Below, piece by piece: positions 18,042-26,470 of a stretch of 64,000 bases of DNA (position 1 is its first letter; each line of letters starts with the position of its first letter). The stretch lies in NCBI RefSeq assembly GCF_009653635.1, contig NZ_PPFD01000006.1, forward strand, positions 558,001 to 622,000, written 5' to 3'. The translations under genes and the position numbers were made by a program. The DNA comes from Endozoicomonas sp. OPT23. Lineage in GTDB: Bacteria > Pseudomonadota > Gammaproteobacteria > Pseudomonadales > Endozoicomonadaceae. The notes beneath the pieces are model-generated. The model saw only the letters and a list, made by a program, of their open reading frames with translations, did no database searches and was not told the DNA's origin.

Positions 18042-18070
18042 AATGAGCCCGACTGTCAGCCGGACTCATT
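18042..18070 (-). terminator. possible hairpin after fumarase
   Basis: AATGAGCCCG and CGGACTCATT pair with one mismatch just beyond the fumarase stop on the minus strand. No T tract follows. Confidence 0.35.
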
Positions 18071-18084
18071 AACAGCAGGCAGGA

Positions 18085-19602
18085 TTACTTGACTTCAAGC
18101 ACCTGTTCTTCGATTTTCTGTTTCCAGATTTGTGGACCCGTGTGATGAACGGAATCACCCGTATGATCAACGGCTACAGCCACCGGCATATCTTCAACTT
18201 CGAACTCATAGATGGCTTCCATGCCCAGTTCAGGGAAGGCAACCACTTCAGCTCTTTTAACGGCCTGGGATACCAGATAAGCCGCACCACCTACAGCCAT
18301 CAGGTAAACAGATTCATTATCCTTGATCGCCTGTATGGCCGCAGGACCACGCTCCGCTTTACCAATCATGCCAGCCAGACCAGCTTCCTCGAGCATTGCA
18401 CGAGTGAACTTGTCCATACGGGTTGCTGTAGTAGGTCCAGCAGGGCCAACGATTTCATCACGAACCGGATCAACCGGACCAACGTAGTAGATAAAGCGAC
18501 CTTTCATGCTGACCGGCAACTCTTCACCACGATCCATCATATCGATCATGCGCTTATGAGCCGCATCACGGCCGGTGAGGATCTTACCGGACAACAACAG
18601 GGTCTCACCCGGCTTCCAGCTCTTGATATCTTCTTTAGTGATGCCGTCAACATTAACCTTGCGAACACCTTCACTCATATCCATTGCAATTTCCGGATAG
18701 TTATCCAGACTCGGTGCTTCCTGGTAAACAGGGCCATTGCCATCCAGGGTAAAGTGAGCGTGACGGGTTGCGGCACAGTTAGGAATCATGGCAACCGGCA
18801 GTGACGCAGCATGAGTCGGGTAATCCTTGATCTTCACATCCAGGACCGTAGTCAGACCACCGAGGCCCTGAGCACCGATACCCAGACTGTTTACTGCATC
18901 CATCAGTTCAAGGCGCAGCTCTTCAACACGGTTTGAAGCACCACGTTCACGCAGCTCATGGATATCAATAGGATCCATCAGGGATTCCTTGGCCATCAGC
19001 ATCGCCTTTTCCGGGCTACCGCCAATACCTATACCCAGCATGCCTGGTGGACACCAACCCGCACCCATGGTCGGAACGGTTTTCTTGACCCATTCAACGA
19101 CATCATCGGAAGGGTTCAGCATCGCCAGTTTCGATTTATTCTCGGAGCCACCACCTTTGGCAGCCAGTTCAACTTCAACGGTATCGCCCGGCACCAGCCT
19201 CATGTGAATAACAGCCGGGGTATTATCTTTAGTGTTCTTTCGAGCACCAGCCGGATCTTCCAGTACAGATGCTCGCAGAACGTTCTCAGGATGGGTGTAA
19301 GCTTTACGAACACCTTCATTGACCAAATCTTCGAGGCAACGATCTGTTTCGAAACGAACATTCATACCTATTTTTAGAAATACCGTTACCATACCGGTAT
19401 CCTGACAAATCGGGCGCTTGCCCATGGCACACATTCTGGAATTGATCAGAATCTGGGCCATTGCGTCTTTTGCCGCCTTTGACGGCTCGGTCTTCCAGGC
19501 TTCATGCACCGCCTGAACAAAGTCTACCGGGTGATAGCAGGAGATAAATTGCAGAGCATCCGCTACGCTCTCAATCAGATCATGTTCTTTAATTACAGTC
19601 AT
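18085..19602 (-). CDS. fumA: fumarate hydratase, class I (iron-sulfur)
   Basis: This is the oxygen-sensitive [4Fe-4S] fumarase of the TCA cycle, interconverting fumarate and malate. The three cluster cysteines are visible: Cys66 in RPICQDTG, Cys184 in GAGWCPPGMLGIGIGG and Cys276 in IPNCAATRHAHF. The frame is open further upstream to 19788, but the extra residues are unlike the family. The ATG at 19602 has GGGAG in front and gives 505 aa, the size of the short class I enzymes in pseudomonads; E. coli FumA has 548. The N-terminal catalytic (TtdA-like) and C-terminal (TtdB-like) parts are fused. Divergent from the ferredoxin-like gene. Confidence 0.93.
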   Translation of the reverse strand: MTVIKEHDLIESVADALQFISCYHPVDFVQAVHEAWKTEPSKAAKDAMAQILINSRMCAMGKRPICQDTGMVTVFLKIGMNVRFETDRCLEDLVNEGVRKAYTHPENVLRASVLEDPAGARKNTKDNTPAVIHMRLVPGDTVEVELAAKGGGSENKSKLAMLNPSDDVVEWVKKTVPTMGAGWCPPGMLGIGIGGSPEKAMLMAKESLMDPIDIHELRERGASNRVEELRLELMDAVNSLGIGAQGLGGLTTVLDVKIKDYPTHAASLPVAMIPNCAATRHAHFTLDGNGPVYQEAPSLDNYPEIAMDMSEGVRKVNVDGITKEDIKSWKPGETLLLSGKILTGRDAAHKRMIDMMDRGEELPVSMKGRFIYYVGPVDPVRDEIVGPAGPTTATRMDKFTRAMLEEAGLAGMIGKAERGPAAIQAIKDNESVYLMAVGGAAYLVSQAVKRAEVVAFPELGMEAIYEFEVEDMPVAVAVDHTGDSVHHTGPQIWKQKIEEQVLEVK

Positions 19603-19915
19603 TGGCTCCCACTCCCATGGTCTCATCTCTGACCGGGTTTCTGGTATCTCACTTATTATGTGATGATCCAAAAACAAACCTAGGTCATCTGTCTTCTTGT
19701 TTTTTATCGCTACTTTATTGCAACTTGATTGCTGTAGATATAGATGACAACAGCAAGGCAATCGGGGCCCTTTATATCCCCTCCCCAAATGCTGGAGCGA
19801 TTATACCAATCCTTAGCAGTGGAAAACATTATTCCTCAGCATTGATCAGTACATTTTTGTTACCGATTTGAACGAACCATTCTCTCACCGGCAAATCCTC
19901 TGATAGACTGTGGTT
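19603..19915. other. intergenic region between fumA and a ferredoxin-like gene
   Basis: This 313-bp divergent spacer should hold both promoters. I see no convincing ORF, FNR box or hairpin in it. Confidence 0.4.
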
Positions 19916-20872
19916 ATGCCGAAAATAACCATTGCTAGCCGACAACTGCAGGCCGACAGTGATACATGCCTGCTCGATAGCCTGCTCAGTCAAGGTGAGA
20001 AAATACCTTACTCCTGTCGCTCAGGTGTCTGCCATGCCTGTATGCTTCAATCTGATGGCGGCAAACCTCCTCTGCAAAGCCAACTATTACTTCCCAGAGA
20101 AAAAGCTAGCGCTCAGTATTTTCTGGCCTGTCAGTGTTACCCGACAGATGATATGACTGTTTCCCTGCCCGAGAACAAACCTATTTCAGCGATCATTACC
20201 GCGATCGAAAAACCGGAAAGTACACTAGCGGTTTTAACGCTGTCTCCAAGGCAGCCGCTATCCTACCAACCAGGCCAGCATCTAAACATTTCTGCCAATC
20301 AGCGACTAAGTAAAGATTGCTATCTCGCATCAAGCCCAATTGATAGCCAGCCCATGATTTATATACGACGAAAGGTTGGAGATTCATTCAGCACCTGGGC
20401 ACATGAAGTCGCCAGAGTCGGAGATAAAATTCAACTGGGGCAGCCACAAGGAATTGGCATTAATGTTGAGACGATGAACAGGCAACTTCATCTAATCTGC
20501 CATGAAAATCACCTTGCCCCAATGGTTGCAGTGATTAAGCACTGCAGCCTGTTAAAGCCTGACGCAAAAGTAACCTTGTACTGTTTTTATACGGGTTCCA
20601 CCGCACCTGATATTAAGCATTTCTTTGAGAAACTGTCGACACAGTACAAAAGCTTTTCATACCATTTTCTCAAGAGCCATGAAGCAGGAAAAATTGCAGA
20701 CACAGTTGCTGATTTAGCGGCTGACGTAACTTCTGACGTGGCTTCTGACAAGAGCGAGTCTGAACTGATTATTTCAGGGAAACGGAACTTTATTGCCACA
20801 CTCGAAAGCCATGGCCTTAATATTCGATCCGCTCTCAAATTACTGCCAATAAAGGAACGAACTCTTCGTTGA
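19916..20872 (+). CDS. ferredoxin / flavin-reductase-like protein with degenerate nucleotide sites
   Basis: The N-terminal 90 residues are a plant-type [2Fe-2S] ferredoxin domain with Cys34, Cys39, Cys42 and Cys72 in the C-x4-C-x2-C-x29-C spacing. The rest (about 95-318) aligns by layout with the FAD- and NAD-binding modules of CDP-4-keto-6-deoxyglucose-type and phenol-hydroxylase-type reductases, including QPGQHLNI. The key sites look eroded. The FAD motif R-x-Y-S is replaced by DCYLASSP, and the usual GGGTGIAP of the pyridine-nucleotide site is LICHENHLAP. A DNA repeat around 20711-20751 encodes alternating LAADVTSDVASD-like residues. GTG at 19910 or ATG at 19916 could start it. It precedes bolA on the same strand. 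Electron transfer through the cluster alone is plausible; NAD(P)H oxidation is doubtful. Confidence 0.7.
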   Translation: MPKITIASRQLQADSDTCLLDSLLSQGEKIPYSCRSGVCHACMLQSDGGKPPLQSQLLLPREKASAQYFLACQCYPTDDMTVSLPENKPISAIITAIEKPESTLAVLTLSPRQPLSYQPGQHLNISANQRLSKDCYLASSPIDSQPMIYIRRKVGDSFSTWAHEVARVGDKIQLGQPQGIGINVETMNRQLHLICHENHLAPMVAVIKHCSLLKPDAKVTLYCFYTGSTAPDIKHFFEKLSTQYKSFSYHFLKSHEAGKIADTVADLAADVTSDVASDKSESELIISGKRNFIATLESHGLNIRSALKLLPIKERTLR

Positions 20873-20938
20873 GTTGTCAGTTCCTGTTAATCTATAGCCA
20901 TTTTTGTTTCATCTAATTCATCAGAGCTAATAAGACCA

Positions 20939-21250
20939 ATGAGCATGCAGGAAAAAGTCAGTGATAAACTGACCAGTGAGTTCTCCCCACTGTTTATTCA
21001 GGTTGAGAACGAAAGTCATATGCATAATGTGCCACCTAACTCTGAAACCCACTTCAAGGTCGTACTGGTTAGCGAAGCCTTTCAGGCCAAGCTCCCCGTT
21101 AAACGTCATCAAATGGTTTACAAATTACTGTCAGAGGAAATGCAGGCAGGTATACATGCGCTGGCTCTTCATACCTATACCCCAACTGAATGGGAACAAC
21201 GTCAAAACAACAGTCCAGACAGTCCAAACTGTATGGGTGGCGGTAAATAA
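20939..21250 (+). CDS. bolA: BolA family protein
   Basis: The 103-aa product has the BolA core: SDKLTSEFSPLFIQVENESHMHNVPPNSETHFKV with the His of the helix-turn region, then RHQMVYKLLSEEM and IHALALHTYTPTEW. BolA proteins pair with monothiol glutaredoxins to handle [2Fe-2S] clusters and affect morphology and stress responses. There are two in-frame ATGs (20939 and 20945) and the ribosome-binding site does not decide between them. The gene is followed after 14 bp by an SRAP-like gene, probably co-transcribed. The ferredoxin-like gene just upstream gives a loose iron-sulfur theme. Confidence 0.9.
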   Translation: MSMQEKVSDKLTSEFSPLFIQVENESHMHNVPPNSETHFKVVLVSEAFQAKLPVKRHQMVYKLLSEEMQAGIHALALHTYTPTEWEQRQNNSPDSPNCMGGGK

Positions 21251-21264
21251 AGGATTAACCAGTC

Positions 21265-21711
21265 GTGTGCGGTGGAGCCCAGTTCAACATTGATGGTCAA
21301 ACCATCAAAACCTACTTTCCGAACCCAAAAGCCAGACTGCCAGTTCTGACCCGTAAAGGTGAACAAATACTGGTACCCTGGGGGAGAAGAGAAATCCAGC
21401 CTGGGCAAACACCCCAGGGCGGCTGGGCTCGACTGGAATCCATAAAAAGCGGTATCTGGCATCGTTTTCAGCCACGACCGGTAAAGATCATTATTGATGC
21501 TTTTATGGAGAAGGATATTACTGGAGAAAGCCACTGGTTTGAACTGAACCACCAGCAGTTTATACAAGGATTGATTGCGACGGACGGGCCTTTTACACGA
21601 CTCTACGTTGTCACTGAAGACAACCCGGAAAGTTGTCACAAAAGCGGCCGCTGGCCAAGAGTCCTTAAATCCGAACAGATACTCCCAAGACCCACCAGCG
21701 GACTATTTTAA
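21265..21711 (+). CDS. compact SRAP-like protein (HMCES/YedK related)
   Basis: The GTG start at 21265 (AAGGA about ten bases upstream) puts a cysteine at position 2, in M-C-G-G, as in SRAP proteins that crosslink to abasic sites in single-stranded DNA. Other landmarks line up in order. WGRR at 39-42 corresponds to the SRAP WGL region, WARLES at 54-59 to NAR.ET, the acidic FMEKD with Glu82 to FYEW, and CHKSGRWPRVL with His125 to the IH.RMPVIL segment. At 148 aa it is clearly shorter than YedK (about 220), so it is a divergent or minimal member. The usual asparagine before AR is absent. It lies 14 bp after bolA. Confidence 0.65.
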   Translation: MCGGAQFNIDGQTIKTYFPNPKARLPVLTRKGEQILVPWGRREIQPGQTPQGGWARLESIKSGIWHRFQPRPVKIIIDAFMEKDITGESHWFELNHQQFIQGLIATDGPFTRLYVVTEDNPESCHKSGRWPRVLKSEQILPRPTSGLF

Positions 21712-21726
21712 AGCCGTTTCACCAAT

Positions 21727-22350
21727 TTATTTGGACACTGACGTGTGCAAACCACACTCACGATGACCATGTACTTTGGTTGGATCGTAATAGTCTTCTT
21801 CGATGGGAAGATCATTCTCAACCAGGTACTCTTCAATATCCAGCTCCGTCCAGTTCAGCAGTGGTGCTACACGGTAGAAGCCGTCTTTAGTCGCACTCAG
21901 AACCTCAAGCCCCTGACGAAACTCAGTCTGATCCTTACGAATTGCTGTCAGCCAGTAGTCTGGCGCAGAAGCTTTCATGGCTCTGGCAAAAGGCTCAAGC
22001 TTCACCTGATGGGTAAATTCATCGTGCTCAGCCGTATCCACTTCCGGCACACCACCCATTGTTGCATCACGATAAGCGCGGCTGTACTCAGGATGAAATA
22101 CCTGGATATTCAGTTCCAGTTTTGCAATCTGGTCACGGGCGAAACGGTAGGTTGCTTCCGTCCCATAACCCGAGTCAATCCAGACTACCGGAAGATCTGG
22201 CTTGATACGGGTTGCCATATGAAGAATGGCTGCCTCATGGGGTCCGAAGTTAGTGGTCACCAGTGGTTGTTCAGCTCTGTCCAGAGTCCAGCGAATAATC
22301 TCCTGAGGACTCAGTTCAGACAGCTCACGATTCAGTAACTCCAGATCCAT
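21727..22350 (-). CDS. cysH: phosphoadenosine phosphosulfate reductase
   Basis: The 207-aa product has the adenylyl-sulfate PP-motif region TTNFGPHEAAILHM (about 32-45), VVWIDSGYGTEATYRFA, and the C-terminal catalytic ECGLH motif with Cys199. It lacks the CC...CxxC cluster cysteines of APS reductases, so it should reduce PAPS to sulfite with thioredoxin. It is shorter than E. coli CysH (244 aa), chiefly at the N-terminus. Where E. coli has SSSFG the P-loop reads TTNFG. The ATG has TGGAG upstream. The other cys genes are not in the window. Confidence 0.88.
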   Translation of the reverse strand: MDLELLNRELSELSPQEIIRWTLDRAEQPLVTTNFGPHEAAILHMATRIKPDLPVVWIDSGYGTEATYRFARDQIAKLELNIQVFHPEYSRAYRDATMGGVPEVDTAEHDEFTHQVKLEPFARAMKASAPDYWLTAIRKDQTEFRQGLEVLSATKDGFYRVAPLLNWTELDIEEYLVENDLPIEEDYYDPTKVHGHRECGLHTSVSK

Positions 22351-22627
22351 TCAAGACTCCAGTTATAAGAAATAAGATTTCAAGATTGGATTACTATAAG
22401 TAATGGCAGAACAACACTCAACGGCCGGATTAGATCATGATTTTCTTTGCAAAGACTTGTTTGATCTAACCCCCTTCATCCCTCAGTTGCAACAAACTCC
22501 CTGAGACAAACTGCATTTCAACCCGACAGGATGCTGAACACATCTGAAATCAGCGTCATAGCTACCTTTAAGCCAATAAACGACCGATAGTTCCGACTAT
22601 AACTGCGTAATTTAGAGGGACAACAGC

Positions 22628-23794
22628 ATGTTCAGTGGAATTGGCAAGGCAATTAAATCCTGGGTTAGCCCTGGGCAAGACAATCAGGACATTCACGAGA
22701 GTCCTGAGAGCGCCAATTTCAATGGCTCGGGCATTGAGCCTGAAGAAGGTACCAGCTATCTAGGCAAACTGGCTCAAGAATCAATGAAAATGTCCTGGTT
22801 TGTGCCCATATCTATTATGGAGCGTGGCGCCTCAATGATAGCCAAACCTACCTTCTGGCTGGCCGAAAACAGGTTGGGAATGTCCAAACTAGTCGGAAAA
22901 ATATTAATACCCTCTCAGCGGGCAGCAGGTTGCGACTCTGTAACCAGCAAAGCAGTTCTGGATGATCTCTGCGCGCAGTCAGGCAGTGATTGCCCCACTT
23001 TTACGAAAATCGATGTATCGGATGGGGACGATAAATTCCAGGCAGTTATCTGTTTCCCAGCAGGCTGGAATCATGACAAACCAAACAATGATGCTTGTGT
23101 TGTCTATAACAACCCCAACGGGATGGTATTGAGTTCTTTCATTGAACGTAACCGCTCAACAAGAAAACTGGAGCTATCAGAAAAAAGCCTGCCGGGCGCA
23201 CTGCAACGAGAAAGAAACTGTCCGGTCATCATGTTTGACTACAGGGGAACCGGTTTTAATAAGACCGAAAACTCGCCACTTCCGACTAACAATACCGTTG
23301 TTGAAGATGGTACTGCTGCCATCAAACATGCTCTCGACCGCTTTTATCATGTAGAAGTTGCAGGAACATCTCTCGGTGGTGCCGTAGCCACAACCAGCCT
23401 TGATAACGTTCTGAACGAGCTGGGCGATTTACCCGACCGCAAAGTAAACCTGATTAGCCACGACTCATTCACGACAACGTCGAGAGTTATTCTTCCTTCA
23501 GCCCCGCTGCTTGCAGATACCATAGGCTGGGCGGTCGGCGGACTGGTCAACGCCGAAAAGTCAATGAAGAAACTGATCGATAGAAACGTCGATGTAACTG
23601 TTATGCAGAATCAGGATGATTCACTTATCTGTGAAGGCTCAAGAATGGCTGATTTCGTTACTCCTTATATGAGCTCTGGCCATGTCAAGGTTGTGAAAGC
23701 GAATCATAATTTAAGAAATGCTCACGGTGTATTCTCTGACATATTTAAAGATGCTCTCAGCAATCCTGAACAATCTGCAACTAAAGGTTCATAA
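22628..23794 (+). CDS. alpha/beta-hydrolase-fold protein, 388 aa
   Basis: The nucleophile elbow G-T-S-L-G-G (Ser248) follows a predicted strand (YHVEVAG). It is preceded by VIMFDYRGTGFNKTE, the oxyanion-side loop of alpha/beta hydrolases. Likely acid and base are an Asp in MQNQDDSLI near residue 327 and a His in KANHNLRNAHG near 360. The N-terminal 110 residues are not part of the core fold and include an amphipathic or weakly hydrophobic region. GAGGGAC lies before the ATG. Large alpha/beta hydrolases with such N-terminal extensions occur among intracellular bacteria, but I cannot name a substrate. The stop is only 7 bp from that of the convergent methyltransferase gene, with no terminator between. 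Confidence 0.7.
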   Translation: MFSGIGKAIKSWVSPGQDNQDIHESPESANFNGSGIEPEEGTSYLGKLAQESMKMSWFVPISIMERGASMIAKPTFWLAENRLGMSKLVGKILIPSQRAAGCDSVTSKAVLDDLCAQSGSDCPTFTKIDVSDGDDKFQAVICFPAGWNHDKPNNDACVVYNNPNGMVLSSFIERNRSTRKLELSEKSLPGALQRERNCPVIMFDYRGTGFNKTENSPLPTNNTVVEDGTAAIKHALDRFYHVEVAGTSLGGAVATTSLDNVLNELGDLPDRKVNLISHDSFTTTSRVILPSAPLLADTIGWAVGGLVNAEKSMKKLIDRNVDVTVMQNQDDSLICEGSRMADFVTPYMSSGHVKVVKANHNLRNAHGVFSDIFKDALSNPEQSATKGS

Positions 23795-23801
23795 GGCTAA
23801 G

Positions 23802-24440
23802 TTACGCATACGTTTTTCTTATAATATGCAGTCCGTGCCTTATGGGAAGCAATACATTTTCCAGGTCTACTCTCCCGGAGAAGTACTGATTCAAATCAGC
23901 AATAATCTGATCCCGCTCATCCTGCGGGTCAAGAACTCCTCCTTTCCAGAGCGCATCATCCACCACAATCAGGCCACCTTTTCTCACCATTGGCAAAACC
24001 AGATCAACGTATTCACGGTACTTTTTCTTGTCTGCATCGATAAACACAAAATCCAGTTCACCTTCAATGGTAGGAATAGTGTCCAATGCCCTGCCAAAAA
24101 GGACTTTTAATTTATTACCCTGACCGCTTTTCTGAAAAAACTCTTCCGCAACTTCTATAGCTTGCGGATTGGTCTCACAACAATAAATCTCACCGCCTTC
24201 TGGTAGTGCTTCTGCCATTGAAAGGGCGGCATAGCCCGTAAACATACCGATTTCCAGCACTCGTTTGCTGCTGCTTATAGCTACCAGCATTTTCAATGTC
24301 TGACCGACCAGGTTACCCGACATATTGCCCGGATAACGGGTTCGCTCTTCGGTTGCAGCGGATAACGCCTGCAAGGATTCAGATTCTCCGGTAATGGACT
24401 GGCAGTACTGCTCTATTTCCGGCTGAGTGATAACCGTCAT
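23802..24440 (-). CDS. O-methyltransferase (caffeoyl-CoA OMT family)
   Basis: The 212-aa product is a class I SAM-dependent methyltransferase of the small O-methyltransferase family (PF01596 type). It shows VLEIGMFTGYAALSMAEALP for SAM binding, CCETNPQAIEVAEEFF for the adenosine contact, FVFIDADKKKYREYVD for the metal-binding acidic site, and GLIVVDDALWKGGV. Substrates in bacteria are catechol-like small molecules and are not evident here. AGGAAG precedes the ATG. Confidence 0.88.
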   Translation of the reverse strand: MTVITQPEIEQYCQSITGESESLQALSAATEERTRYPGNMSGNLVGQTLKMLVAISSSKRVLEIGMFTGYAALSMAEALPEGGEIYCCETNPQAIEVAEEFFQKSGQGNKLKVLFGRALDTIPTIEGELDFVFIDADKKKYREYVDLVLPMVRKGGLIVVDDALWKGGVLDPQDERDQIIADLNQYFSGRVDLENVLLPIRHGLHIIRKTYA

Positions 24441-24584
24441 TAATCTTCCTGTAATTTCATAAATAATTAATCAGCCAGGGACCGATTAACTCTAATGCTT
24501 TTGGTTAACTGTGGATTTTAACAAAGAACTCGACAGCCTCATGTTAGAATTCACCGTAATAATCAGAGTTTTTCAGAGGTTGAT

Positions 24585-24863
24585 GTGTCCGACAAACCCA
24601 TTATTAAAATTGAGTACTGCAGTCAGTGCCAATGGCTGCTTAGATCGGCATGGTTGGCTCAGGAATTATTGAGTACTTTCAGCACTGACTTGGGTGAAGT
24701 CCGGTTAAAACCCGGAACAGGTGGTATTTTTGTTATCACATTGAATGGCGAGCAAATCTGGGAGCGAAAAGCCAACGGCGGTTTTCCGCAACCCAAGGAG
24801 ATCAAGCAAAAGGTTCGGGACCTGATCGACCCAGACAGAGATCTGGGTCATAACGATCGCTGA
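24585..24863 (+). CDS. SelT/SelW/SelH (Rdx) family protein
   Basis: The 92-aa product has a thioredoxin-like fold signature with a C-x-x-C pair (Cys12 and Cys15 in IEYCSQCQW) and LKPGTGGIFVITLNGEQIWERKANGGFPQPKEIKQ. This matches bacterial SelW-like proteins with Cys in place of selenocysteine. The start is GTG, supported by GAGGT upstream. These proteins are presumed thiol redox factors of unknown substrate. Confidence 0.88.
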   Translation: MSDKPIIKIEYCSQCQWLLRSAWLAQELLSTFSTDLGEVRLKPGTGGIFVITLNGEQIWERKANGGFPQPKEIKQKVRDLIDPDRDLGHNDR

Positions 24864-24877
24864 ATCAACAACCAATA

Positions 24878-24897
24878 GACTGGGTTTACACCCAGTC
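24878..24897. terminator. hairpin across the stop of the SH3-domain gene
   Basis: GACTGGGT (24878-24885) and ACCCAGTC (24890-24897) form a perfect 8-bp stem with a four-base loop between two convergent genes. It spans the stop codon of the minus-strand gene. No T tract is present. Confidence 0.35.
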
Positions 24898-25584
24898 AGA
24901 AGAGGTTTTTCTCTGAATACGCAGCCTTGGCAGGAACAGACCGAGTAGAATACCCAGCAGCACTGTACCACCACCATAGAGATACCAGCGCAGGCTGGTA
25001 TTATTCACCAGTTGACTATTTTCTGCAGCCACCACTTCCACACGATTCTTTAATTGCAGATTTTCTTCCATCAACTCTTTATTTCGCAGATCAAGAGCCT
25101 GAGGGTCTGCAGTTGCTTCTCTCAAAGCAATGAATTCGGACGTTTTTTCATCCAGCGCACGAGTAGCGGCATCGAGACTGCTTTCAGAGTCCTGCAGTGC
25201 CGAGTTCGTTTCCTGAAGTGTTTCTTTTAATGGCTGAATACTCTGTTCCAGCTGAGCCATTTTCTCCAGCTCTTTTGGCAGTCGAGTACGAGCAGGTTCT
25301 TCAGACACCAGATAATGCTTCTGGATGAAGCCTTCAAGGCCACCACTGGTTCTGATTTTACTGTAGCCATTTCCGGCATCCGCTTCCAGAACCGTCATTC
25401 GAACACCGGTTTTCAGTCCACGATGAAGAATTTTGAACTGGTTACTGGGCCCTGCACGCAGAGGCACATACACAACATCGGAAATGTACTTGGTCTCGGC
25501 CATGACCGGCGTTGTCAGGAAAAGACTTCCTGACAACAGTATTCCGGACATCAGCAGCGAGAATTTGCTGGCTGTCTTTTTCAC
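24886..25584 (-). CDS. SH3-domain periplasmic/membrane protein, YgiM type
   Basis: The start chosen is GTG at 25584, with AGAGAG upstream. It gives a 232-aa protein beginning with a clear signal peptide (basic VKK, hydrophobic core, cleavage after PVMA). The frame is open further upstream but overlaps yciI. A bacterial SH3 domain follows (about 30-95, VVYVPLRAGPSNQFKILHRG...GFIQKHYL). Next comes a coiled coil (about 105-190) and one C-terminal transmembrane helix (YLYGGGTVLLGILLGLFLP) with a basic tail. The same order is seen in E. coli YgiM. The domain would face the periplasm and may touch peptidoglycan. It follows yciB and yciI on the same strand. Confidence 0.82.
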   Translation of the reverse strand: MKKTASKFSLLMSGILLSGSLFLTTPVMAETKYISDVVYVPLRAGPSNQFKILHRGLKTGVRMTVLEADAGNGYSKIRTSGGLEGFIQKHYLVSEEPARTRLPKELEKMAQLEQSIQPLKETLQETNSALQDSESSLDAATRALDEKTSEFIALREATADPQALDLRNKELMEENLQLKNRVEVVAAENSQLVNNTSLRWYLYGGGTVLLGILLGLFLPRLRIQRKTSSDWV

Positions 25585-25594
25585 ACGTTCTCTC

Positions 25595-25894
25595 TTAGGG
25601 CAGGACTTTTTTGAAAGGCTTAACAACAACGGCCTTATATACCCCTGCCTCAATGTAGGGATCATTATCCGCCCAACTCTGGGCAGCTTCCAAACTATCG
25701 AATTCTGCGACAACAATACTGCCGGTAAAGCCGGCTTCACCCGGGTCACTGCTGTCAATCGCCGGGCAAGGGCCAGCCATTTCCAGGCGACCTTCCGACT
25801 TCAGCAGCTCTAATCGTGCTAAATGAGCAGGCCTGGCCTTCATACGCAATGGCAGGCTGTTTTCTACATCTTCACTGATTACGGCGTACAGCAT
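25595..25894 (-). CDS. yciI: YciI family protein
   Basis: The 99-aa ferredoxin-fold protein has the family features: [16 protein letters not shown] at the start, the RPAHLARL helix, GPCPAID and [23 protein letters not shown] with the conserved DP pair. The His and Asp of YciI proteins are proposed catalytic residues; the reaction is unknown. The ATG begins immediately after the yciB stop (TAA then ATG), with GAGGAAAAA inside the end of yciB, so the two are coupled. Confidence 0.9.
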   Translation of the reverse strand: MLYAVISEDVENSLPLRMKARPAHLARLELLKSEGRLEMAGPCPAIDSSDPGEAGFTGSIVVAEFDSLEAAQSWADNDPYIEAGVYKAVVVKPFKKVLP

Positions 25895-26470
25895 TTATTT
25901 TTCCTCAGTCCTGATATGGCGGGAGATGGCAGCAAACTGAATGATAACAAACAGAAAGGTGAGAATCAGACTGCCAAACACTTTAAAGTCCACCCAGATT
26001 TCATGGAAGGTGAAGGCCACAAACAGGTTTGCCGCACCGAGCAGAATAAAAAACACGACCCAGCTCAGGTTCATTTTCAGCCAGATTTCATTAGGCAGAC
26101 TAATGGCATGATCCATCATGCGCTGAACCAATGGCTTCTCACCAATGAACTGACTGCCAAGGAAAGCAGCGGCAAAGATCCAGTTCACAATCGGAGCCTT
26201 CCATTTCAGGAAGGCTTCATCGTGAAACGTCAGAGTCATACTACCAAACAGCATAACCGCTGCCAGAGTAATCAACTGACTCTTTTCAAGGCTTTTATTC
26301 TTAAGAAACATGCCGCCATAGACAATGGCTGAAGCCACCATAAGGAACATTGTCGCACTGAACGGACCACCTACATCAAGCTGTTGACCTCCCAGCTCAA
26401 CAACCCTTGGGTCCATTTTATAAACGGTGAAAAAAACGATCAGGGGAATAAAGTCGATCAGCTGCTTCAT
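25895..26470 (-). CDS. yciB: inner-membrane protein YciB (septation protein A)
   Basis: The 191-aa polytopic protein has five to six predicted helices. It contains the family stretches MKQLIDFIPLIVFFTVYK, TLTFHDEAFLKWKAPIVNW and MNLSWVVFFILLGAANLFVA. YciB (IspZ/IspA) interacts with elongation and division proteins and affects envelope integrity and septation. The ATG at 26470 is preferred over an upstream TTG. It forms an operon with yciI and probably the SH3-domain gene, and is divergent from rnm as near the trp region of other gammaproteobacteria. Confidence 0.92.
   Translation of the reverse strand: MKQLIDFIPLIVFFTVYKMDPRVVELGGQQLDVGGPFSATMFLMVASAIVYGGMFLKNKSLEKSQLITLAAVMLFGSMTLTFHDEAFLKWKAPIVNWIFAAAFLGSQFIGEKPLVQRMMDHAISLPNEIWLKMNLSWVVFFILLGAANLFVAFTFHEIWVDFKVFGSLILTFLFVIIQFAAISRHIRTEEK

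Noticed and set aside
19603-19788. A 62-codon N-terminal extension of the class I fumarase
   Set aside because: The extension is open but has no family similarity, and the ATG at 19602 has GGGAG and matches where homologues begin.
20711-20751. Tandem repeat inside the ferredoxin-like gene as a mobile or phase-variable element
   Set aside because: It encodes only two or three degenerate copies of an A/S-D-V-type stretch and looks like ordinary low-complexity coding sequence.
24886-25758. A 290-aa version of the SH3-domain protein
   Set aside because: The extra N-terminus overlaps yciI and would bury the signal peptide. The GTG at 25584 gives a proper secreted protein.
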